Assembly: GCA_017454915.1 (NCBI GenBank)
Contig: JAFTCC010000033.1
Location: 1-47,579 of the forward strand
Direction of reading: 5' to 3'
Source: Paludibacteraceae bacterium
GTDB taxonomy: Bacteria; Bacteroidota; Bacteroidia; Bacteroidales; Paludibacteraceae
Length of the DNA stretch: 47,579 nucleotides
Shown: one piece after another, positions 42,385-47,579 of the stretch
Numbering within the stretch: position 1 is the first letter of the stretch
Layout of the letters: every line of letters begins with the position of its first letter
Position numbers and translations under genes: made by a program
The notes under the pieces: model-generated
Database searches by the model: none
The model's input: only the letters and a program-made list of their open reading frames with translations
What the model was told of the DNA's origin: nothing

Positions 42385-42738
42385 ATGTCAATCAACAAAG
42401 TAATTTTGGTGGGCAATGTGGGGCGTGACCCCGAAGTCCGCTATTTGGAGCGCGGCGTAGCGCTCGCAACCTTTCCGTTAGCAACGTCAGAACCTGCCCG
42501 AAAATCAGCTGACGGCACTGAATTTCCCGAACAGACAGAGTGGCACCACATAGCAGCATGGCGCCAACTGGGCGAGTTCTGCGAGAAATATGTCCGCAAG
42601 GGAATGCTGCTCTATATTGAAGGCAAACTGCGCACACGGCAGTGGACCGACAAAGAGGGACGCACCACAAGCCGAACAGAAATAGTGGCTGAAACGCTGC
42701 AAATCCTGAGCAAAAAGCAGGACCAACAGCCTGAATAA
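42385..42738 (+). CDS. ssb: Single-stranded DNA-binding protein
   Basis: 117 residues, an OB fold of SSB type: NKVILVGNVGRDPEVRYLER, FPLATSEPAR, TEWHHIAAWRQLGEFCEKYV, KGMLLYIEGKLRTRQW and TEIVAETLQIL. It coats single-stranded DNA as a tetramer. The protein stops soon after the fold, ending KKQDQQPE. The acidic DDDIPF-like tip that recruits partner proteins is not seen, so it may be a secondary SSB or the tip may be degenerate. It lies between folP and the MgtC-family gene. Confidence 0.93.
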   Translation: MSINKVILVGNVGRDPEVRYLERGVALATFPLATSEPARKSADGTEFPEQTEWHHIAAWRQLGEFCEKYVRKGMLLYIEGKLRTRQWTDKEGRTTSRTEIVAETLQILSKKQDQQPE

Positions 42739-42790
42739 ACGAAATGCGGATGGTGCTGGCCAAAATCCGCCAAAACAGAACTAATTAGCT

Positions 42791-43282
42791 ATGACACAGG
42801 AATTTATTATACGCATTACCGTGGCTGCGGTGTTGGGCGGTCTGATAGGGCTTGACCGCGAGTACCGCGCCAAGGAGGCGGGCTTCCGTACACATTTCCT
42901 TGTTGCTTTGGGCTCTGCCTTGTTCATGATTATCTCTGCGTATGGGTTTCAGGGCATGGAGGAACTTCTTGCAGACAGCAATACGGGCGTGCGGCTCGAT
43001 GTGTCACGTATTGCGGCGCAGATAGTTACCGGCATAGGTTTTATAGGTGCTGGCACCATCATCTTCCAGCAGAAAGGCAATGCCGTGCGTGGCTTGACCA
43101 CGGCGGCAGGCCTTTGGGTTACGGCGGCGATAGGCATGGCTTGCGGCGGCGGAATGTACGTGCTTGCCACTGTTGCCACACTCCTCGTGCTTGCCGGACT
43201 CGAGGCATTCAACTTTATGCTCAAAAAAATCAATAATAAACGCGACCGCAACAAAACGCAGACCGACGACTCCGAAGAGTAA
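42791..43282 (+). CDS. MgtC/SapB family membrane protein
   Basis: 163 residues. Four or five membrane helices form the MgtC domain: IRITVAAVLGGLIGLDREYR at the N-terminus with the family motif GLDRE, then FRTHFLVALGSALFMI, VTGIGFIGAGTIIF and VRGLTTAAGLWVTAAIGMACG. The C-terminal extra domain of full MgtC is absent, as in the short family members. These inner-membrane proteins are linked to magnesium limitation and acid survival, but the molecular act is unsettled. Its C-terminal tail is highly charged. Confidence 0.9.
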   Translation: MTQEFIIRITVAAVLGGLIGLDREYRAKEAGFRTHFLVALGSALFMIISAYGFQGMEELLADSNTGVRLDVSRIAAQIVTGIGFIGAGTIIFQQKGNAVRGLTTAAGLWVTAAIGMACGGGMYVLATVATLLVLAGLEAFNFMLKKINNKRDRNKTQTDDSEE

Positions 43283-43360
43283 GCGTTTTTTATTTACGAA
43301 TGTCACGTTTTTTTGATGCACGTAAATTGGTTTGATAGGCGGCCTGATGATATTTTCGTT

Positions 43361-43387
43361 CGCGAATGACACGAATTTCACGAATGA
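43361..43387. repeat. CACGAAT-type dispersed intergenic word
   Basis: Three CGAAT-containing units (cgcgaatgacacgaatt, then tcacgaatg) lie here. The same kind of word is common between genes in Bacteroidota. The rest of 43283-43530 shows no gene. Confidence 0.35.
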
Positions 43388-43530
43388 TTTTGTTCTGAAG
43401 CCTGTTTTTAGTGTCGTTCTGATTGGTTTATTGACCCGAGTATTGTTTGACCCTGTCATAACGGGTTTTACTTTTATCCCAATTTGGGTTTATATATAAT
43501 GCCAAGAAACGAGATTTTTTTCTTGTTTTC

Positions 43531-43560
43531 TTGCGGTTTGAAAAAGTTTTGTTAACTTTG
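43531..43560 (+). promoter_or_regulatory. Promoter of RNA C
   Basis: TTG at 43531-43533 (inside tcttgcgg-like context), a 19-nt spacer and TAACTTTG (43553-43560). The bases after the -7 box (cggtgc) match those after the promoters of RNA copies A and B. Confidence 0.6.
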
Positions 43561-43565
43561 CGGTG

Positions 43566-43832
43566 CTGGAAAGTAATTCCAGTCCAAAAACATAATTATG
43601 GCGTTTATTGACGCTGTATTGCGACTCTTGAAAACTTCGCAACTTTTCTGACTTAGTCGTAGCAGCCACAATGAATGTCCTTTCGTGGGTATGCAATATC
43701 CTGATGCCTCACTCGTTTTCGAGTTGTGGTGGGATTGGCATACATGGCGTGGGGCATCAGGTGTTTTCTACTAAGTCGGGCATGCGAAGGCCTTCAAGAG
43801 CGTGAAAACAAATGTGTTTCACGCTCTTTTTA
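43566..43832 (+). ncRNA. Structured RNA C with own promoter and terminator, family unknown
   Basis: About 265 nt without a useful frame. Hairpins: CTGGAA (43566-43571) with TTCCAG (43577-43582); GCGT (43601-43604) with ACGC (43611-43614); TTGCGA (43619-43624) with TCGCAA around a 12-nt loop. A large domain is closed by GACTTAGT (43650-43657) and ACTAAGTC (43770-43777), containing CCTGATGCC (43700-43708) with GGCATCAGG (43753-43761) and ACTCG-tttt-CGAGT (43711-43724). The terminator is GAGCGTGAAA (43798-43807) with TTTCACGCTC (43817-43826), then Ts. Not tmRNA, RNase P or SRP RNA by their known signatures. The order of 5' hairpin, second hairpin and long domain is like copies A and B, but the sequence differs. 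Confidence 0.6.
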
Positions 43833-43951
43833 TGTGTCTATCATTCATATTATCCCAATAATGAGTCATCATGATGTCATTGGATACAAACAATAATGGA
43901 GTAATGCCGAAAATCCACTAAAGAGTAGGCGACACTTAAAATCAATAAACA

Positions 43952-44788
43952 ATGAAGAAACTATTTTTAACGCTATTGGCAATGAGTTCAATGTATGTTT
44001 TTGCAGATGACATCATTGTTCTACGCAGTTCGGAACGAATAAATGCAAAAATTCTTGAAGTGAGCGATGATGAAATCAAGTACAAAAAGTCCAATGCGCT
44101 CGATGGACCTACTTTTGTAACTAAAACATCACAAATAAACACTATTATATATGAGAGTGGCGATGTTCAGTTGTATAACCAGCAGCCTGTAGTTCAGCAG
44201 CCTGTAGTTCAGCAGCCTGTAGTTCAACAGCCTGCAGTTGTGTATCAACCAGCGAACAGTTATCAGCAGCCAGCTTCATCTTATCAGCCAGCTTCAAGTT
44301 ATCAACAACCAGTTGAGCGTGAAAAGTCGTGGCGTTTTGAGCCATCGGAGAAACATGACTTCGGATTCACGTTCGGTTACTTGACTAAAAACCAAAAATA
44401 TGAAGGGGAAAAGTTTTCTTTTTTGCTTGGTGAAGAAAATAAATTGTCGCATGGTTTTCGCGCTGGTTTTCTTGCGAACCCAACATTCAAATATGGGTTA
44501 GGACTGCGCACCGGGTTGATGCTTGAATATGTACGTGAAAAAGAAAATGACTATGAAGGCTATTATTCTAATTATGAAAAAATGGAAATACATGACATTG
44601 CTTTTTCTATTCCTATGCAGTTTTCGTTCCGCATGGAGGTGGCGCGCAATTTCAGTGTCTTGGCATACACAGGTCCTGTGTTTGATTTTGAGGTATGCCA
44701 AGTAGCAAAATTTAGAGAGTATGGATATGATGAAGATAAAAATACCAGTTTGCATCATGTTGATTTTGTTTTCATTCTGCGAAGCTAA
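43952..44788 (+). CDS. Outer-membrane barrel protein, C-terminally truncated
   Basis: 278 residues with signal peptide MKKLFLTLLAMSSMYVFA. A conserved N-terminal domain follows (DDIIVLRSSERINAKILEVS, DEIKYKKSNALDGPTFV), then a Gln/Pro linker QQPVVQQPVVQQPVVQQP encoded by a 15-bp tandem repeat (44183-44240), then the first half of an outer-membrane barrel (HDFGFTFGYLTKN, GFRAGFLANPTFKYGLGLR, FSVLAYTGPVFDF). The protein ends FVFILRS about 40 residues after the last clear strand, without the terminal aromatic strand expected of a finished barrel. It is probably damaged, by a frameshift or by insertion of the following MBOAT gene pair. It may still be expressed as a fragment. Confidence 0.7.
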   Translation: MKKLFLTLLAMSSMYVFADDIIVLRSSERINAKILEVSDDEIKYKKSNALDGPTFVTKTSQINTIIYESGDVQLYNQQPVVQQPVVQQPVVQQPAVVYQPANSYQQPASSYQPASSYQQPVEREKSWRFEPSEKHDFGFTFGYLTKNQKYEGEKFSFLLGEENKLSHGFRAGFLANPTFKYGLGLRTGLMLEYVREKENDYEGYYSNYEKMEIHDIAFSIPMQFSFRMEVARNFSVLAYTGPVFDFEVCQVAKFREYGYDEDKNTSLHHVDFVFILRS

Positions 44789-44806
44789 AAACCAAACATA
44801 ATTCAA

Positions 44807-46354
44807 ATGCTCTTTAACTCTTTAGAATTTGCCATATTTTTACCGATAGTTTTTGCAATCTATTGGGCAATCGGCTATATCCATATCCGTTCAGAGTTAA
44901 AGATACGACTTCAAAATGCTTTTATAGTCATTGCCTCCTACGTGTTTTACGGCTGGTGGGACTGGCGTTTCCTTTTCCTGATAGGCTTTACTTCGTTTTG
45001 TTCTTGGGTCAGTGGCCTTTTGATAAGTGGCGCTGACAGCCGTAATGAGAGTTTAGGCATATTAGCCAGCGTGCCGTCCAAAGTGTGGATGATTGCCAAT
45101 GTGGTTATTAACCTTGCAATTCTGGCCACGTTCAAGTACTATGATTTTTTTGTTACTGAATTTTGCGGGCTTTTTGGTTTGAGTTCTGATGGTCTTTTGC
45201 TAAAAATAATCTTGCCGGTAGGCATATCTTTTTACACTTTTCAAGCACTGTCATACTCCATAGACGTCTATCGTCACAAGATTCAACCAACGCGTGACAT
45301 CATTTCTTTTTTTGCATTCATTAGTTTCTTCCCTCAACTTGTGGCAGGCCCAATAGAGCGTGCCACAAACCTATTGCCGCAGTTCCTTCACGAGCGGACA
45401 TTCGATTATGCGCAGGCGGTTGACGGAATACGGCAAATGTTGTGGGGACTGTTCAAAAAGATTGTTGTTGCCGACAACTGTGCGACGATTGTCGATCAAG
45501 TGTGGAGCACATACGACACTCAACCAGCCAGCGCCCTTCTTATTGCGTCAGTGCTGTTCACGTTCCAAATCTATGGTGATTTTTCTGGGTATTCTGATAT
45601 AGCAATTGGCACGGCGAAACTTTTCGGCATAAAGCTGATGCGGAATTTCAGTAATCCATATTTTTCTCGCGACATAGCGGAGTTCTGGAGGCGGTGGCAC
45701 ATATCACTTACGACGTGGTTCCGCGATTATGTTTATATACCGCTCGGAGGCAGCCGGCCGGAAATCCCAAACGGTCTCAAGCATCCCGTCGCATACAAGA
45801 AACTTATTGTAATCCGCAATACATTTGTGATATTCCTGCTGAGCGGGTTCTGGCATGGCGCCAATTGGACATTCATAGTTTGGGGAGCGTACCATGCGAT
45901 GCTGTTCCTGCCTCTTATTCTGCTTGGGAAAAACAGAAAATACACTAACCAAGTGGGAACATGCGAAGTGCAGGGTGACGAAAACATGATACGCTTGCGC
46001 ATGCTGCCCACGTGGCGCGAATTCATTCAAATATGCATCACGTTCTGCTTTGTGGTACTTGGCTGGATTATCTTCAGGGCCGAAAACATTATGCAGGCGT
46101 GTGAATACGCCGCAGCATTATTCGACAAAGGTTTGTTTGCTAATCCGCATTTAACACTTATGAAAACCGCGCCATTTATTGTTTTGCTGATAATCATAGA
46201 ATGGGCGCAGCGGAACAAACAGCATGGCTTTGAAATCAATAACAGCGACTTATTCAAATACCGACTGGTCCGCTACATCTTATTTTCAATAGTATTCCTC
46301 GGAATTATCGCATTCAGAGGCGGAGTTAAAGCATTCATTTATTTCCAATTTTAG
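44807..46354 (+). CDS. MBOAT family membrane-bound O-acyltransferase (AlgI/DltB type)
   Basis: 515 residues with about 10-12 membrane helices. Family landmarks: ASYVFYGWWDWRFLFLIGF near residue 44, PVGISFYTFQALSYSIDVYR near 138, FFPQLVAGPIER near 172, FWRRWHISLTTWFRDYVYIPLGG near 288, and LLSGFWHGANWTFIVWG near 346 with the presumed catalytic His. It should pass acyl groups across the membrane onto an exported glycan or surface polymer. The partner gene starts 5 bp after its stop, a usual pairing. The target polymer is not indicated by neighbours. It starts 18 bp after the truncated barrel gene. Confidence 0.92.
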   Translation: MLFNSLEFAIFLPIVFAIYWAIGYIHIRSELKIRLQNAFIVIASYVFYGWWDWRFLFLIGFTSFCSWVSGLLISGADSRNESLGILASVPSKVWMIANVVINLAILATFKYYDFFVTEFCGLFGLSSDGLLLKIILPVGISFYTFQALSYSIDVYRHKIQPTRDIISFFAFISFFPQLVAGPIERATNLLPQFLHERTFDYAQAVDGIRQMLWGLFKKIVVADNCATIVDQVWSTYDTQPASALLIASVLFTFQIYGDFSGYSDIAIGTAKLFGIKLMRNFSNPYFSRDIAEFWRRWHISLTTWFRDYVYIPLGGSRPEIPNGLKHPVAYKKLIVIRNTFVIFLLSGFWHGANWTFIVWGAYHAMLFLPLILLGKNRKYTNQVGTCEVQGDENMIRLRMLPTWREFIQICITFCFVVLGWIIFRAENIMQACEYAAALFDKGLFANPHLTLMKTAPFIVLLIIIEWAQRNKQHGFEINNSDLFKYRLVRYILFSIVFLGIIAFRGGVKAFIYFQF

Positions 46355-46359
46355 TCAGA

Positions 46360-47250
46360 ATGAGGTTATTTATCAGGGATATAGTGTCGTGCTTTTTTGT
46401 CATAGCCTTTTTAATGGAATTTATTCTGCTTTTTGCAGACAACAATTATTCCTATAAAAGCAAGTATCTGACCGCGCACAACAATGATATTGACATATTA
46501 TTGCTCGGTAATTCCTATTTTGAAAACGGATTAAATTCCAGTGTCCTGTCTGACAGCGCCTTCAACGCCGCAAGTTCCGCACGGTGGATATATTACGATA
46601 AGTTGATAGCAGAAAAATATATTCCTACTATGGGAAATCTAAAAACTGTGATTTTCCCGATGAGCTACAAAACTCCGTTTTACCATTCTTATCATTATAA
46701 AAACAAGTACACAGGCATGGTAGTGATATATGATTACGCGAAATTCATGCATTTGTTCTACGATAAATTTCCTCAAAAATATATATACTGGTCTGCACTG
46801 CTGACAGGCAATTTCAATTTTGACCAAATCACTTCAAGACGGAATTGTAATGATGACGGATATTGTCCACTATATGGCTCTGTGGCAGACTTTAGTACAG
46901 CCCAAAATGTAGATCCGGAGATAATAAATGTTGAAAATGTCGATAAACAAGTTGCGGAATATACCCAATATCTTATGGATATAGCCAAAGTATGCCGTGA
47001 CAACGGCGTGAGGTTCATAGTGGTAACTCCGCCCTGCCACGACATATATATTCAAAATACGCGCAAGGAGGGAATGGACGTGCTTCTTCGGATAATTGCG
47101 AGTGTTAAAGCCAAATATCCTGTCGAATACGAGAACTATCTCTATGACGATGATTATAGGGCTGACACGCTTTATTACAACTGCTCGCACCTCAATAACA
47201 TAGGAGCCACCATGTTTGCAAGGAGGCTGAAAAGCGATTTCAATCTGTGA
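46360..47250 (+). CDS. SGNH-hydrolase-like partner of the MBOAT protein
   Basis: 296 residues. One N-terminal membrane anchor (VSCFFVIAFLMEFILLFA) places the rest outside the cytoplasm. The SGNH/AlgX-like fold shows DILLLGNSYFENGLNSSVL near residue 45 (GxSxxxxG type nucleophile), a VTPP segment near 224, and the C-terminal catalytic-type YYNCSHLNNIGATMFARRL with the His near 280. Such proteins finish O-acyl transfer started by MBOAT enzymes. Fifth-base spacing after the MBOAT stop supports co-translation. Catalysis is inferred from the motifs. Confidence 0.8.
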   Translation: MRLFIRDIVSCFFVIAFLMEFILLFADNNYSYKSKYLTAHNNDIDILLLGNSYFENGLNSSVLSDSAFNAASSARWIYYDKLIAEKYIPTMGNLKTVIFPMSYKTPFYHSYHYKNKYTGMVVIYDYAKFMHLFYDKFPQKYIYWSALLTGNFNFDQITSRRNCNDDGYCPLYGSVADFSTAQNVDPEIINVENVDKQVAEYTQYLMDIAKVCRDNGVRFIVVTPPCHDIYIQNTRKEGMDVLLRIIASVKAKYPVEYENYLYDDDYRADTLYYNCSHLNNIGATMFARRLKSDFNL

Positions 47251-47424
47251 TAATAATCAAGAAACATATTTTGCTATATCTGATAGTCGTCCACACTTTA
47301 CTGCTATCCTCTATCGGATGGGAGGATAATCAAATAACAGGCTGAAAAATATGATACTATTAATAATTTGACAAAATCAGACACGCATCCATGTTTTTTC
47401 ACATTATTACAACAGACTGATTAA

Positions 47425-47458
47425 ACCCAAATCGGTCTTTAGACCGACAAGTTTGGGT
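47425..47458. repeat. Hairpin in the final non-coding stretch
   Basis: Outer ACCCAAA/TTTGGGT and inner TCGGTC-ttta-GACCGA pairings. The stem sequence recalls the hairpin at 2113-2151. The rest of 47251-47579 shows no gene or other feature I can support. Confidence 0.4.
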
Positions 47459-47579
47459 CAGTGCTTACAAAAAGTAGTCTATTATTGTCTTTTTTGTTTC
47501 TTTTTGGCATATTTTTGCTTTTTGCTCGGTCATTATGCCCGCATAACTCCCTCACTCAAAGACAAAAATCCGCTCAAAA

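Noticed and set aside
43566..43832. RNA C as tmRNA, RNase P RNA or SRP RNA
   Set aside because: None of the hallmark sequences (tRNA-like ends and tag frame, the GAAA/ATAG-type P4 core, the GGAAG-type SRP loop) is seen.
1..47579. tRNA, rRNA, integrase or phage genes
   Set aside because: None was recognised when reading both strands; the only transposase trace is the fragment at the left edge.

Overview
The window reads as chromosomal DNA of a Bacteroidales bacterium (phylum Bacteroidota), possibly Prevotellaceae- or Muribaculaceae-like, although the genus cannot be fixed from sequence alone. The signs are: promoters of the TTTG-N19/20-TAnnTTTG type; a BACON-domain lipoprotein; type IX secretion C-terminal sorting domains; a BspA-type leucine-rich-repeat surface protein; a fused SudB/NfnA-GltD-like oxidoreductase; DUF2851 and DUF4332 proteins; a Fibrobacter-succinogenes-type (FISUMP) domain; and glycan-active enzymes (GH43, pectinesterase). 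I saw no tRNA or rRNA gene and no CRISPR array.

Layout. 1-2.1 kb: a broken junction between an IS4-like transposase fragment and the 3' end of trpB, then a BACON lipoprotein, an orphan sorting-domain fragment and a 140-bp inverted-repeat element. 2.1-9 kb (minus strand): glycosyltransferase 2, fused NAD(P)H oxidoreductase, ispF, outer-membrane protein and GH43 glycosidase. 9.1-15.7 kb (plus strand): gyrB, a GGGP-synthase-family gene, DUF2851, an Ig-like lipoprotein and a DUF4332 protein. 15.9-22 kb: BspA-like surface protein, secreted endonuclease I and glutamate dehydrogenase. 22.1-23.9 kb (minus): a Hanks-type kinase behind a small regulator-like gene.

24-35.2 kb is an accessory region with mosaic repeats. 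It holds small secreted proteins, an NfeD/SPFH pair in which the SPFH gene carries an in-frame amber stop, a truncated paralogue of the gene at 35.3 kb, three consecutive lipoproteins, a FISUMP protein, a DUF4143 AAA ATPase, and two near-identical copies (4 differences in about 270 bp) of a promoter-plus-structured-RNA cassette. Each RNA copy lies upstream of a secreted-protein gene. 102-bp and 190-bp hairpin-rich repeats separate the modules.

35.3-43.3 kb returns to conserved genes: a receiver/pyruvate-phosphate-dikinase-like protein, a sorted pectinesterase, folP, ssb and an MgtC-family gene. 43.3-47.3 kb holds a third candidate structured RNA with its own promoter and terminator, a truncated outer-membrane barrel gene, and an MBOAT acyltransferase plus SGNH-like pair that probably O-acylates a surface or exported glycan.

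The strongest candidates for something undescribed are the twin RNA cassettes (27.99-28.19 and 31.85-32.05 kb), the third RNA (43.57-43.83 kb), and a short covarying hairpin just upstream of the start codons of two unrelated secreted-protein genes (24.19 and 32.22 kb).
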